NCBI GenBank assembly: GCA_023055425.1
Contig: JALGPY010000001.1
Location: forward strand, 69,682,994-69,746,993
Length of the DNA stretch: 64,000 nt
Source of the DNA: Linanthus parryae
Taxonomy: Eukaryota; Streptophyta; Magnoliopsida; Ericales; Polemoniaceae
Reading direction: 5' to 3'
Shown piece by piece: positions 1 to 14,149 of the stretch. A program made the translations under genes and the position numbers. Position 1 is the stretch's first letter. Each line of letters opens with the position of its first letter. Under the pieces are notes generated by a model that did no database searches, was not told the DNA's origin, and saw only the letters and a program-made list of their open reading frames with translations.

Positions 1-405
1 ATCGTGGTGAGATAAGATTACCGATCCTCTCCGTTCATGGTGCTTGCCGGCGGCCAAAAACGACCCGGATTCCGGCGAATGTCGAGAAACAACGAATTGG
101 CTGCTGAAATTTGGTGCGTTGGGCTCGCGATCATCACGGGAACACAGCAAGACCGATTAGAAAGGCTCAAACACAACGAAGGAGGATAATTCGATCGATT
201 ACAAAGCTAGGGTTCATACCTTCAAGTCGGGTTTTCTCCCTCGATACGCCTCCTCCCATGAAATTGATTTGTGCGTTTTTCTCCCCCGGTCACCCTCTAC
301 CTCCAGCTGTAACACTTTTTGAAATGGAAAATTCGTGGTGGTGCTAGGGTGGTAGTGGTTGTGGTTGTTCTTGAGTAGGACAAAGGAGATGAAGATGAAG
401 GGATG

Positions 406-448
<43 letters not shown>

Positions 449-757
449 CAATCTGATGGTGGGGGATGTGAAGAAGAGGTTGCCACCTAACCAAGAGAGT
501 TGTCAAATTGGAGTTGACAAGTGGCAAGCATGCATGTAAACTTTAGAGTACATTTAGAAATAGAGGTTCCTACATAATTTCGGATAATTGCACAACCACC
601 CCGGACATCTCTAGTGCTCCAAAATCATTCTAACGACTCCCAAATATTGCAAACACTCCGAAGTTCCAATTTTAAAACCGTGACAAAATATTTACAAAAT
701 CGCCCCCAAAGTCTTGATATTGCACTTAGAGCTCGCTTGAGAAATAGGGGTGTTACA
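1..757 (-). repeat. LTR copy a (partial, runs off left edge)
   Basis: This is the 5' part (minus-strand sense) of the array LTR. It ends at 757 with GGGGTGTTACA on the plus strand, the reverse complement of the LTR start TGTAACACCCC. It contains a CT microsatellite at about 409-446. Near 533-540 it lacks a stretch of about 23 bp that copies c, d and e carry; copy b lacks it too. Confidence 0.78.
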
Positions 758-779
758 ATCTACCCACCTTAAAAGAATC
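758..779 (-). promoter_or_regulatory. Polypurine tract of the array element
   Basis: The minus strand reads AAGGTGGGTAGAT directly before the LTR start TGTAACA. The same junction recurs at 5645, 10417 and 29948. Plus-strand DNA priming just upstream of the 3' LTR is the expected role. Confidence 0.65.
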
Positions 780-2000
780 TATGTCCCCGAAGATCTCATA
801 CTATACTTACCCTCATAAATGAAATGCACGTGAAATGTAGTACAATGACTCAATCTATTTGACTTAGCCAGACAAGCACATAAACCGCTCTCGTCGAATG
901 TTCTGCTCCCAAAAGATGGCTTCCTTAGATGCTCAACTTGAAACACCTTAACTAACAGAAATTTCTCATTCTCACTCTCCGCATGGCGGGGTCTATACTA
1001 TGTAGCAGCCCAAACTCGCACCACATTAGAGTTTTGTATACGACTGATATAATTAAAAGTTTGAAACAAGTTTTGAAATTTCAAGACCAATGAGCAAGTT
1101 CCCAATTTTAGAAGCGCTCCGAAAATGTTCTAGCATTTAAACAATTATTTTTTTTTTTTGAAACTTTTAGAAAAATACTGTGATCAAAACTGGTATCTCA
1201 TTTTTTCGAAACTCGGCCACATTGAAAATATTGTATTACCTGTATATGATTAGATAAACCAAACACCTCAAGTGTTCCATGCATACGAGGGAGAAAGAAC
1301 ACTATGTGTCGTCACACAACGTGCCTCTCCAACACAACTCACATGTGTTTCAAATGTTCCAAATTAGTCTACACATCGGGTACAACTTATAGTACCGTCG
1401 TACTAAGAGTCGCGTCAGCGGACTGATAAACAAAGTGGTCCATATCACTTGGCATTTGGTAGCTCGACACCCCAATAATTTTGGAAAACCATTATTTTTT
1501 TAATAATTAATTTATTGTTTGAACTGTCTAATTTGGAAACGACTGTCTCAAATAAACTCAAAATGAAACAAAACAAAATATAATCTTAAAAGTCATCTCT
1601 CGTAGGTAAGAAAAGATTGGTCTCATGGTCTTCTAAATCAAAGCGTCGTTACTCTCTCGTTGACTAATTAACATAATCAAACAAGGGAACGCGGATACGC
1701 ATCACACGACAATGATAAATCATTTCTATATAGCAACTAAACATGCCCATAGAATAACCAACATATAATTAACAAGTGGTTTTCGCATAGATCACATATC
1801 AACAAGTAGTTAACAGTTAATCAACAAGTAAATACAAATCGAGTTGAACAATACGTAAGTACCCAAACTCCCCCACGGCTTGATTACTTCATTTATTTCG
1901 CAATTGAGTTATCCTAGTCAATTTTAAGTTTTGAAAACATTTTATCTTTCTTATGCTCTACTAATGGAAATCGATCAAGCACTTTAACCGGAGAACCGAT

Positions 2001-2012
2001 GCTCTGATACTA
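2001..2012 (-). other. Primer binding site, tRNA-iMet type
   Basis: The plus strand reads GCTCTGATACTA, so the minus strand reads TAGTATCAGAGC, against the usual plant TGGTATCAGAGC. It lies 2 bp inside the LTR end. The same one-base variant recurs at 6889-6900 and 11658-11669, so it was fixed before amplification. Confidence 0.72.
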
Positions 2013-2014
2013 GC

Positions 2015-5000
2015 TGAAACAACCCGGGATCTCGGTTCAAGGTTAAAGAGACAATTAATAACCAAAAGTAGAAATATGCTATTAAGATTACATTTCGTTT
2101 AGTGTATACAACAAATCTTGTCGAAATAAGTCTACAAAAAGTAAATAAATAAAAAGTGTGTGATATTCTAAATGATCTAACTTAAGCACGCGGCATCGTC
2201 TCGATTCGCGTTCCCATTCCCGAACCTTGATTGATGACCTGCGGTTTTAAAATGGCAAAAGCCGACGCAGTTTTGAAGCAATAATCAGTAAAAACTGAGT
2301 AAATACATACTACGACATGTAAAGCAACGAATGGCACGGAAGCATGAGTTGAAAAAAATCATAAGATTTAAACAGTAAAACTATCATGTTGGAGAATTTG
2401 GAATAACTGGAAGTAACCGAGTAACAAAAACCTCTCAATTCAATAACATTGAGAAACCACGAGTAGTTGGTAACATATCCAGAGTAAAAAAGTCCATTTA
2501 AGAGAATAACTTAGTTCATGAGTAGCCAAAGCATTTCAAATCATTTCAATTGATTAGGGAAATCCAGAGCCACAAACAACATTAATAAAGCAGTCAATTT
2601 TTAATTTCGACTTCAATCAACAGTTTAATTTAGCTGAGGCATGTCCAGAGCCACCAGCAGGATCGATGTAAATAGAGGGATCACGAAATAATCACTAAGA
2701 GTTCCTTCTAGGGTCTATCAAACCCTATATCACCCGAGCGTTAAGGGAGCCCATTCGTCAACCCCGCTCACAACATTAGCTAAAAGGCCTTAAGTGTCGA
2801 CACCCCTATACCGTAGTGACCCTTACAAGTATAAGTAGCACTCTATAGCTCTATAAACCCCTTGGCCTCAATATCTTGATACATTTTGGCTCATCGGGGG
2901 CGGATTTCTGAACATTAACGTTCTATCCAATAATAAGAAGCATTGCTTCAATGGTCTTAGCCATAAGAAAATGGAGGATCGCTTGACGCCTCCCATTAAT
3001 AACAGTACTCTGTACATCGTCCTAAGTCTATTAGAGGTATTTTATTTCTTCTCTTTCACATAACCAGAATCAGAATATCAACATTTCACAAGTAATTTCC
3101 GAGAGTTCTCAAATGAGATGAATAAAATAGTTTAACAACATTCGAGTAAAAAACATGCATTCTCATACTATTTCATATAGAAAACATTCATTTGAAACAT
3201 CAAGCACATACGCAGATTTTGATATGAAAAGGCCGTACATATGTACTTACCTCAGAGCCAAGAAATCTGCGAAGCGAAGCTAGCACTCATACATCGCTCG
3301 TCTCATGTGAATCCGGGTCTAACAGTCAATGTAGCGATACGAACACGTACGCCTATTTGGCACAGTCCTCAACATCGGCTGGATATAAACAAGTAAAGTA
3401 TACAACCTATTAGCATATCCCCTCTATATGAGGTTGTATGCAAGAATACAACGAAATGCATGTCATGCAAGCTAACTTGACCAAAACGCCCCCTGATACT
3501 CCAAAAATGTCCAGTACAGTCCTTGACTGTGCCTGGACCCCAAATTATACTCATACTTGTCTGAAAACATGTAAAGATAACCCCTTATTCTTCCATATGA
3601 AATTATCATCGAAATCTACAACTTTCAGTAATTTACACTTAAGCCCTTAAAGTTTAGTAAAACTGCAAAAAGACCCCAACAATTGACTTGGTCGACCCTA
3701 GCCCAGAATTACATACAATTACTCCAAATACGCATACAAGACATGCTGACAAACTCCAAGTTACTAAACTAATCTCAATTAAAAGTTTAAGTGAAATTAC
3801 TATTTTGCCTCTCCTATACAGTTCAGTCAAACTAGGGTTTTCGAAAAGTCCAACTCGGTAGAACTTGCTATTTAGACTCCGAATATGAGTAAGAACAAGT
3901 TTCTCGAAGAACGCTAAGGCCAGAAATGTCATTCAAATGGTCAAAACCGAATATCAAAGATAGCGAAAAGTCGTTTCAAGTAGTCAACTTTGCGACTGAT
4001 TTCTGATCAATTGAGAAGGAGTTTTAAGAAACTGGAAATAGGGTTTTGAATATGACAGTTCAAGGATTCCAGAACATATTTTGAACTCCTAGAAACTCTA
4101 AGTATTCAAATAGATATCACTAGTCAAAGTTGGACAAAAATTCCGAATCAACACTTAGTAAATTCAAGAAAGTTTCATGAGTTCAAACTAGCAACTTTAG
4201 GCTCGTTTCGTGAGTAATCCATTATAAATTTGAAGATGACCCAGAGACGATGAAATGAAGTATTATGTATCAGCTTTACACAGGAGAAAACAAATCAAAA
4301 TTTCATTAAGTTTTGAAGAAGATACAATGGTTAGAAAATGGGTGTTTCACCATGACTTTTCATACTTAGAATTTTTTGGCACTTGGCAGCGAAGAACACA
4401 TCAACCACTTCGCTAACTAGCCGTGTTCAAGCCCAATTTCAGAGGGTTTAGAGATGAAATTGGACCAAGAAATTCAAACGAAACTTGTAGCTAACATACC
4501 CAGGATTACACAGGAAGAAACCGTGCATGATTTGGACAAGAAATGAAGGAGTTATCGTTGGGTTTTCAGGGTGAAAAAAACTAGTCGAAAACTCATGAAA
4601 TTCGAATCTAAAATCATTCAAACGTGAATCTGGTCTTGTTTAGATGCTCCTAGAGGAATCACGACATGATATGGAGCCGTTTGATGTAAAGAATGCAAAA
4701 TTTGGGGGAGAAACGAAGCTTACCCATGCTTCGCCGTCCATGGCGGTTCGCCGGCGACGTGGGGAGATTCCGGCTGCGAGTTGCTCTGTTCCACGTGTTC
4801 CCAGCGATTCCTAGGCCAATTAATGAGCTCTCAATCATCTAGAGACCTCATGGAAGGCAATTAAACTGAAGAAATCGTGGTGAGATAAGATTACCGATCC
4901 TCTCCGTTCATGGTGCTTGCCGGCGGCCAAAAACGACCCGAATTCCGGCGAATGTCGAGAAACAACGAATTGGCTGCTGAAATTTGGTGTGTTGGGCTCG

Positions 5001-5278
5001 CGATCATCACGGGAACACAACAAGACCGATTATAAAGGCTCAAACACAACGAAGGAGGATAATTCGATCGATTACAAAGCTAGGGTTCATACCTTCAAGT
5101 TGGGTTTCTCCCTCGATACGCCTCCTCCCATGAAATTGATTTGTGCGTTTTTCTCCCCCGATCACCCTCTACCTCCAGTTGTAACAGTTTTTGAAATGGA
5201 AAATTCGTGGTGGTGCTAGGGTGGTAGTGGTTGTGGTTGTTCTTGAGTAGGACAAAGGAGATGAAGATGAAGGGGATG

Positions 5279-5335
<57 letters not shown>

Positions 5336-5644
5336 CAATCTGATGGTGGGGGATGTGAAGAAGAGGTTGTCACCTAACCAAGAGAGTTGTCAAATTGGAG
5401 TTGACAAGTGGCAAGCATGCATGTAAACTTTAGAGTACATTTAGAAATAGAGGTTCCTACATAATTTCGGATAATTGCACAACCACCCCGGACATCTCTA
5501 GTGCTCCAAAATCATTCTAACGACTCCCAAATATTGCAAACACTCCGAAGTTCCAATTTTAAAACCGTGACAAAATATTTACAAAATCGCCCCCAAAGTC
5601 TTGATATTGCACTTAGAGCTCGCTTGAGAAATAGGGGTGTTACA
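2015..5644 (-). repeat. LTR copy b (3630 bp, complete)
   Basis: A complete LTR of the array. On the minus strand it starts TGTAACACCCC at 5644 and ends GTTTCA at 2015. It holds a CT microsatellite at about 5282-5332. Short frames inside it recur in the other copies only because the DNA is homologous; they show no known domain and drift freely. Up to about 3590 it is nearly identical to copy c, and beyond that clearly more diverged. Confidence 0.78.
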
Positions 5645-6902
5645 ATCTACCCACCTTAAAAGAATCTATGTCCCCGAAGATCTCATACTATACTTACCCT
5701 CATAAATGAAATGCACGTGAAATGTAGTACAATGACTCAATCTATTTGACTTAGCCAGACAAGCACATAAACCGCTCTCGTCGAATGTTCTGCTCCCAAA
5801 AGATGGCTTCCTTAGATGGTCAACTTGAAACACCTTAACTAACAGAAATTTCTCATTCTCACTCTCCGCATGGCGGGGTCTATACTATGTAGCAGCCCAA
5901 ACTCGCACCACATTAGAGTTTTGTATACGACTGATATAATTAAAAGTTTGAAACAAGTTTTGAAATTTCAAGACCAATGAGCAAGTTCCCAATTTTAGAA
6001 GCGCTCCGAAAATGTTCTAGCATTTAAACAATTATTTTTTTTTTTTTGAAACTTTTAGAAAAATACTGTGATCAAAACTGGTATCTCATTTTTTCGAAAC
6101 TCGGCCACATTGAAAATATTGTATTACCTGTATATGATTAGATAAACCAAACACCTCAAGTGTTCCATGCATACGAGGTAGAAAGAACACTATGTGTCGT
6201 CACACAACGTGCCTCTCCAACACAACTCACATGTGTTTCAAATGTTCCAAATTAGTCTACACATCGGGTACAACTTATAGTACCGTCGTACTAAGAGTCG
6301 CGTCAGCGGACTGATAAACAAAGTGGTCCATATCACTTGGCATTTGGTAGCTCGACACCCCAATAATTTTGGAAAACCATTATTTTTTTAATAATTAATT
6401 TATTGTTTGAACTGTCTAATTTGGAAACGACTGTCTCAAATAAACTCAAAATGAAACAAAACAAAATATAATCTTAAAAGTCATCTCTCGTAGGTAAGAA
6501 AAGATTGGTCTCATGGTCTTCTAAATCAAAGCGTCGTTACTCTCTCGTTGACTAATTAACATAATCAAACAAGGGAACGCGGATACGCATCACACGACAA
6601 TGATAAATCATTTCTATATAGCAACTAAACATGCCCATAGAATAACCAACATATAATTAACAAGTGGTTTTCGCATAGATCACATATCAACAAGTAGTTA
6701 ACAGTTAATCAACAAGTAAATACAAATCGAGTTGAACAATACATAAGTACCCAAACTCCCCCACGGCTTGATTACTTCATTTATTTCGCAATTGAGTTAT
6801 CCTAGTCAATTTTAAGTTTTGAAAACATTTTATCTTTCTTATGCTCTACTAATGGAAATCGATCAAGCACTTTAACCGGAGAACCGATGCTCTGATACTA
6901 GC
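5645..6902 (-). repeat. Internal region copy b, non-coding
   Basis: A block of 1258 bp almost identical to copy a, with the primer site at 6889-6900 and the polypurine tract at its low-coordinate end. No coding capacity is visible. Confidence 0.75.
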
Positions 6903-9900
6903 TGAAACAACCCGGGATCTCGGTTCAAGGTTAAAGAGACAATTGATAACCAAAAGTAGAATTATGCTATTAAGATTACATTTCGTTTAGTGTATACAAC
7001 AAATCTTGTCGAAATAAGTCTACAAAAAGTAAATAAATAAAAAGTGTGTGATATTCTAAATGATCTAACTTAAGCACGCGGCATCGTCTCGATTCGCGTT
7101 CCCATTCCCGAACCTTGATTGATGACCTACGGTTTTAAAATGGCAAAAGCCGACGCAGTTTTGAAGCAATAATCAGTAAAAACTGAGTAAATACATACTA
7201 CGACATGTAAAGCAACGAATGGCACGGAGGCATGAGTTGAAACAAATCATAAGATTTAAACAGTAAAACTATCATGTTGGAGAATTTGGAATAACTGGAA
7301 GTAACCGAGTAACAAAAACCTCTCAATTCAATAACATTGAGAAACCACGAGTAGTTGGTAACATATCCAGAGTAAAAAAGTCCATTTAAGAGAATAACTT
7401 AGTTCATGAGTAGCCAAAGCATTTCAAATCATTTCAATTGATTAGGGAAATCCAGAGCCACAAACAACATTAATAAAGCAGTCAATTTTTAATTTCGACT
7501 TCAATCAACAGTTTAATTTAGCTGAGGCATGTCCAGAGCCACCAGCAGGATCGATGTAAATAGAGGGATCACGAAATAATCACTAAGAGTTCCTTCTAGG
7601 GTCTATCAAACCCTATATCACCCGAGCGTTAAGGGAGCCCATTCGTCAACCCCGCTCACAACATTAGCTAAAAGGCCTTAAGTGTCGACACCCCTATACC
7701 GTAGTGACCCTTACAAGTATAAGTAGCACTCTATAGCTCTATAAACCCCTTGGCCTCAATATCTTGATACATTTTGGCTCATCGGGGGCGGATTTCTGAA
7801 CATTAACGTTCTATCCAATAATAAGAAGCATTGCTTCAATGGTCTTAGCCATAAGAAAATGGAGGATCGCTTGACGCCTCCCATTAATAACAGTACTCTG
7901 TACATCGTCCTAAGTCTATTAGAGGTATTTTATTTCTTCTCTTTCACATAACCAGAATCAGAATATCAACATTTCACAAGTAATTTCCGAGAGTTCTCAA
8001 ATGAGATGAATAAAATAGTTTAACAACATTCGAGTAAAAAACATGCATTCTCATACTATTTCATATAGAAAACATTCATTTGAAACATCAAGCACATACG
8101 CAGATTTTGATATGAAAAGGCCGTACATATGTACTTACCTCAGAGCCAAGAAATCTGCGAAGCGAAGCTAGCACTCATACATCGCTCGTCTCATGTGAAT
8201 CCGGGTCTAACAGTCAATGTAGCGATACGAACACGTACGCCTATTTGGCACAGTCCTCAACATCGGCTGGATATAAACAAGTAAAGTATACAACCTATTA
8301 GCATATCCCCTCTATATGAGGTTGTATGCAAGAATACAACGAAATGCATGTCATGCAAGCTAACTTGACCAAAACGCCCCCTGATACTCCAAAAATGTCC
8401 AGTACAGTCCCTGACTGTGCCTGGACCCCAAATTATACTCATACTTGTCTGAAAACATGTAAAGATAACCCCTTATTCTACCATATGAACTTATCATCGA
8501 AATCTACAACTTTCAGTAATTTACACTTAGGCCCCTAAAGTTTAGTAAAACTGCAAAAAGACCCCAACAATTGACTTGGTCGACCCTAGCCCGGAATTAC
8601 ATACAAGTACTCCAAATACGTATACAAGACATGCTGACAAACTCTGAGTTACTAAACTAATCTCAATTCAAAGTTTAAGTGAAATTACTATTTTGCCCCT
8701 CCTATACAGTTCAGCCAAACTAGGGTTTTCGAAAAGTCAAACCTGGTAAAACTTTATATTTAGACTCAGAATATGAGTAAGAACAAGTTTCGTGAAGAAC
8801 GCTAAGGCCAGAAATGTCATTAAAATGGTCAAAACCGAATATCAAAGATAGCGAAAAGTCGTTTCAAGTAGTCAACTTTGCGACTGATTTCTGATCAATT
8901 GAGAAGGATTTTTAAGAAACTGGAAAGAGGGTTTTGAAGATGACAGTTCAAGGATTCCATAACATATTTGAACTCCTAGAAACGCTAAGTATTTATATAG
9001 ATATCACTAGTCAAAGTTGGACAAAAATTCTGAATCAACACTTAGTAAATTCAAGAAAGTTTCATGAGTTCAAACTAGCAACTTTAGGCTCGTTTTGTGA
9101 GAAATCCGTTATAAATTTGAAGATGAACCCGAGATGATGAAATGAAGTATTATGTATCAGCTTTACACAGGAGAAAACAGATCCAATTTCAGAGGGTTTA
9201 GAGATGAAATTGGACCACTAAATTCAAACGTAACTTGTAGCTAACATGCCCACGATTACACGGGAAGAAACCGTGCATGATTTGGACAAGAAATGAAGGA
9301 GTTATCGTTGGGTTTTCAGGGTGAAAAAAACTAGTCAAAAACTCATGAAATCTGAATCTAAAATCATTCAAACGTGAATATGGGCTTGTTTAGATGCTCC
9401 TAGAGGACTCAGGACATGATATGGAGCAGTTTGATGTAAAGAATGCGAAATTTGGGGAAGAAACGAAACTTACTCATGCTTCGCCGTCCATGGCGGTTCG
9501 CCGGCGACGTGGGGAGCTTCTGGCTGCGAGCTGCTCTGTTCCACGAGTTCCCAGCGATTCCTAGGCCAATTAATGAGTTCTGAATCATCTAGAGACCTCA
9601 TGGAAGGAAATTAAACTGAAGAAATCGTGGTGAGAGAAGATTACCGATCCTCTCCGTTCATGGTGGTTGCTAGCGGCCAAAAACCACCCAGATTCCGGCG
9701 AATGTTGAGAAACAACGAATTGGGTGCTGAAATTTGGTGTGTTGGGCTCGCGATCATCACGGGAACACAGCAAGACCGATTAGAAAGGCTCAAACACAAC
9801 GAATGAGGAGAATTCGATCGATTACAAAGCTAGGGTTCATACCTTCAAGTCGGTTTTTCTCCCTCGATACGCCTCCTCCCATGAAATTGATATGTGCGTT

Positions 9901-10030
9901 TGTCTCCCCCTAATCACCCTCTACCTCCAGCTATAACAGTTTTTGAAATGGTAAAGTCGTGGTGGTGCTAGGGTGGTAGTGGTGGTGGTTGTTCTTGAGT
10001 AGGACAAAGGAGATGAAGATGAAGGGGATG

Positions 10031-10087
<57 letters not shown>

Positions 10088-10416
10088 CAATCTGATGGTG
10101 GGGGATGTGAAGAAGAGGTTGCCACCTAACCAAGAGAGTTGTCAAATTGGAGTTGACAAGTGGCAAGCATGCATGTGGGTCAAAGTGTAATTTTATAAAC
10201 TTTAAGGTACATTTAGAAATAGAGGTTCCTACTTAATTTCGGATAATTGCACAACCACCCCGAACATCTCTAGTGCTCCAAAATCTTTCTAACGACTCCC
10301 AGATATTGCAAACACTCCGAAGTTCCAACTTTAAAGCCGTGAAAAAATATTTACAAAATCGCCCCCAAAGTCTTGATATTGCACTTAGAGCTCGCTTGAG
10401 AAATAGGGGTGTTACA
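6903..10416 (-). repeat. LTR copy c (3514 bp, complete with internal deletion)
   Basis: A complete LTR with both termini. Relative to copy b (about 4276-4430) it lacks roughly 140 bp near 9180, which makes this repeat unit shorter. Its CT microsatellite is at about 10034-10084. Near 10175-10200 it carries the stretch missing from copies a and b. Confidence 0.76.
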
Positions 10417-11671
10417 ATCTACCCACCTTAAAAGAATCTTCGTCCCCGAAGATCTCATACTATACTTACCCTCATAAATGAAATGCACATGAAATGTAGC
10501 ACAGTGACTCAGTCTAATTGACTTAGCCAGACAAGCACATAAACCGCTCTCGTCGAATGTTCTGCTCCCAAAAGATGGCTTCCTTAGATGGTCAACTTGA
10601 AACACCTTAACTAACAGAAATTTGTCATTCTCACTCTCCGCATGGCGGGGTCTATACTACGTAGCAGCCCAAACTCGCACCACATTAGAGTTTTGTATAC
10701 GATTGATATAAGTAAAAGTTTGAAACAAGTTTTGAAAGTTGAAGACCAATGAGCAAGTTCCAAATTTTAGAAGCGCTCCGAAAATGTTCTAGCATTTAAA
10801 CAATTTTTTTTTTTGAAACTTTTAGACAAATACTTTGATCAAAACTAGTATCTCATTTTTTTGAAACTCGGCCACATTGAAAATATTGTCTTACCTGTAT
10901 ATGATTTGATAAATCAATCACCTCAAGTGTTCCACGCATACGAGGGAGAAAGAACACTATGTGTCGTCACACAACGTGCCTCTCCAACACAACTCACATG
11001 TGTTTCAAATGTTCCAACTTAGTCTACACAGCGGGTACAACTTATAGTACCGTCGTACTAAGAATCGCGCCAGCGGACTGATAAACAAAGTGGTCCATGT
11101 CACTTGGCATTTGGTAGCTCGACACCCCAATAATTTTGAAAACCCATTATTTTTCTAATAATTAATTTATTGTTTGAACTGTCTAATTTGGAAATGACTG
11201 TGACAAATAAACTCAAAATGAAAAAAAAAACAAAATATAATCTTAAAAGTCATCTCTCGTAGGTAAGAAAAGGTTGGTCTCATGGTCTTCTAAATCAAAG
11301 CGTCGTTACTCTCTCGTCGACTAATTAACATAATCAAACAAGGGAACGCGGATACGCATCACACGACAATGATAAATCATTTCTATATAGCAACTAAACA
11401 TGCCCATAGAATAACCAACATATAATTAACAAGTGGTTTTCGCATAGATCACATATCAACAAGTAGTTAGCAGTTAATCAACAAGTAAATACAAATCGAC
11501 ATGAACAATACGTAAGTACCCAAACTCCCCGACGGCTTGATTACTTCATTTATTTCGCAATTGAGTTATCCTAGTCAATTTTAAGTTTTGAAAACATTTT
11601 ATCTTTCTTATGCTCTACTAATGGAAATCGATCAAGCACTTTACCCGGAGAACCGATGCTCTGATACTAGC
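10417..11671 (-). repeat. Internal region copy c, non-coding
   Basis: A block of 1255 bp with the primer site at 11658-11669 and the polypurine tract at the low-coordinate end. It is a few percent diverged from copies a and b by eye. No coding frame was recognised. Confidence 0.74.
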
Positions 11672-14144
11672 TGAAACAACCCGGGATCTCGGTTCAGGGT
11701 TAAAGAGACAATTGATAACCAAAAGTAGAATTATGCTATTAAGATTACATTTCGTTTAGTGTATACAACAAATCTTGTCGAAATAAGTCTACAAAAAGTA
11801 AATAAACAAAAAGTGTGTGATATTCTAAATGATCTAACTTAAGCACGCGGCATCGTCTCGATTTGCGTTCCCATTCCCCAACCTTGATTGATGACCTGCG
11901 GTTTTAAAATGACAAAAGTCAACGCAGTTTTGAAGCAATGATCAGTAAAAACTGAGTAAATACATACTACGACATGTAAAGCAACGAATGGCACGGAAGC
12001 ATGAGTTGAAACAAATCATAAGATTTAAACAGTAAAACTATCATGTCGGAGAATTTGGAACAACTGGAAGTAACCGAGTAACAAAAACTCTCAATTTAAT
12101 AACATTGAGAAACCACGAGTAGTTGGTAATATATCCAGAGTAAACAAGTCCATTAAGAGAATAACTTAGTTCATGAGTAGCCAAAGCATTTCAAATCATT
12201 TCAATTGATTATGGAAATCCAGGGCCACAAACAACATTAATAAAGCAGTCAATTTTTAATTTCGACTTCAATCAACAGTTTAATTTAGCTGAGGCATGTC
12301 CAGAGCCACCAGCATGATCGATGTAAACAGAGGGATCACGAAATAATCACTAAGGATTCCTTATAGGGTCTATCAAACCCTACTTCACCCGAGCGTTAAG
12401 GGAGCTCATTCGTCAACCCGGTTCACAACATTAGCTAAAAGGCCTTAAGTGTCGACACCCCCATACCGTAGTGACCCTTACAAGTATAAGTAGCACTCTA
12501 TGGCTCTATAAACCCCCTGGCCTTAATATCTTGATACATTTTGGCTCATCGGGGGGCAGATTTGTGAACATTAACGTTCTATCCAATAATAAGAAGCATT
12601 GCTTCAATGGTCTTGGCCATAAGAAAATGGAGGATCGCTTGACGCCTCCCATTAATAACAGTACTCTGTACATCGTCCTAAGTCTATTAGAGGTACTTTA
12701 TTCCTTCTCTTTCACATAACCAGAATCAGAATATCAACATTTCACAAGTAATTTCCGAGAGTTCTCAAATGAGATGAATAAAATAGTTTAACAACATTCG
12801 AGTGGAAAACATGCATTCTCATACTATTTCATATAGCAAACATTCATTTGAGACATCAAACACATACGCAGATTTTGATATGAAAAGGCCGAACATATGT
12901 ACTTACCTCTGAGCCAAGAAATCTGCAAAGCGAAGCTAGCACTCATTGATCGCTCGTCTCATGTGAATCCGGTCTAACAGTCAAGGTAGCGATACGAACA
13001 CGTACGCCTATTTGGCACAGTCCTCAACATCGGCTGGATATAAACAAGTAAAGTATACAACCTACTAGCATATACCCTCTATATGAGGTTGTATGCAAGA
13101 ATACAACGAAATGCAGGTCATGCAAGCTAACTTGGCCAAAACGCCCCCTGATACTCCAAAAATGTCCAGTACAGTCCCTGACTGTGCCTGGAACCCAAAT
13201 TATACTCATACATGTCTGAAAACATGTAAAGATAACCCCTTATTCTCCCATATGAACTTATCATCGAAATCTACACTTTTCAGTAATTTAAACTTAGGCC
13301 CCTAAAGTTTAGTAAAACTGCAAAAAGACCCCAACAATTGACTTGGTCGACCCTAGCCCAAAATTACCTACAAGTACTCCAAATACGCATACAATACATG
13401 ATGACAAACTCCAAGTTACTAAACTAATCTCAATTCAAAGTTTAAGTGAAATTACTATTTTGCCCCTCCTATACAGTTCAGTCAAACTAGGGTTTTCGAA
13501 AAGTCAAACTTGGTCAAACTTGATATTTAGACTCAGAATATGAGTAAGAACAAGTTTCGTGAAGAACTCTAAGGCGAGAAATGTCATTCAAATGGTCAAA
13601 ACTGAATATCAAAGATAGCGAAAAGTCGTTTCAAGTAGTCAACTTTGCGGCTGATTTCTGATCAATTGAGAAGGAGTTTTAAGAAACTGGAAATAGGGTT
13701 TTGAAGATGACAGTTCAAGGATTCCAGAACATATTTTAACTCCTAGAAAATCTAAGTATTCAAAGAGATATCACTAGTCAAAGTTGGACAAAAATTCCGA
13801 ATCAACACTTAGTAAATTCAAGAAAGTTTCATGAGTTCAAACTAGCAACTTTAGGCTCGTTTTGTGAGAAATTCGTTATAAATTTGAAGATGACCCAGAG
13901 ACGATGAAATGAAGTATTATGTATCAGCTTTACACAGGAGAAAACAAATCTAAATTTCATTAAGTTTTGAAGAAGATACAATGGTTAGAAAATGGGTGTT
14001 TCACCATGACTTTTCATACTTAGAATTTTTTGGCTCTTGGCTGCGAAGAACACATCAACCACTTCGCTAACTAGCCATGTTCAAGCCCAATTTCAGAGGG
14101 TTTTGAGATGAAATTGGACCACGAAATTCAAACGAAACTTGTAG

Positions 14145-14149
14145 CTAAC
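14145..14149. repeat. Target-site duplication of the Tat element (left copy)
   Basis: CTAAC directly precedes the 5' LTR and recurs at 28724-28728 directly after the 3' LTR. The other array copies read across this point without interruption, which confirms the insertion. Confidence 0.88.

Larger units (their letters stand above)
758..2014 (-). repeat. Internal region copy a, non-coding
   Basis: A block of 1257 bp lies between two LTR copies, with no credible coding frame. Its minus-strand 5' end carries the primer binding site (2001-2012) and its 3' end a purine-rich tract (758-779). gag and pol are absent, so the element could only have moved with proteins from another element. Confidence 0.75.

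Noticed and set aside
214..486. Frames with long Arg-Glu runs in the LTR copies
   Set aside because: The run is the translation of the CT microsatellite.
3369..3650. Short overlapping frames on both strands that recur in all array units (also near 8257, 13024 and 38251)
   Set aside because: They recur only because the LTR DNA is duplicated. They overlap each other, show no domain and accumulate free changes.
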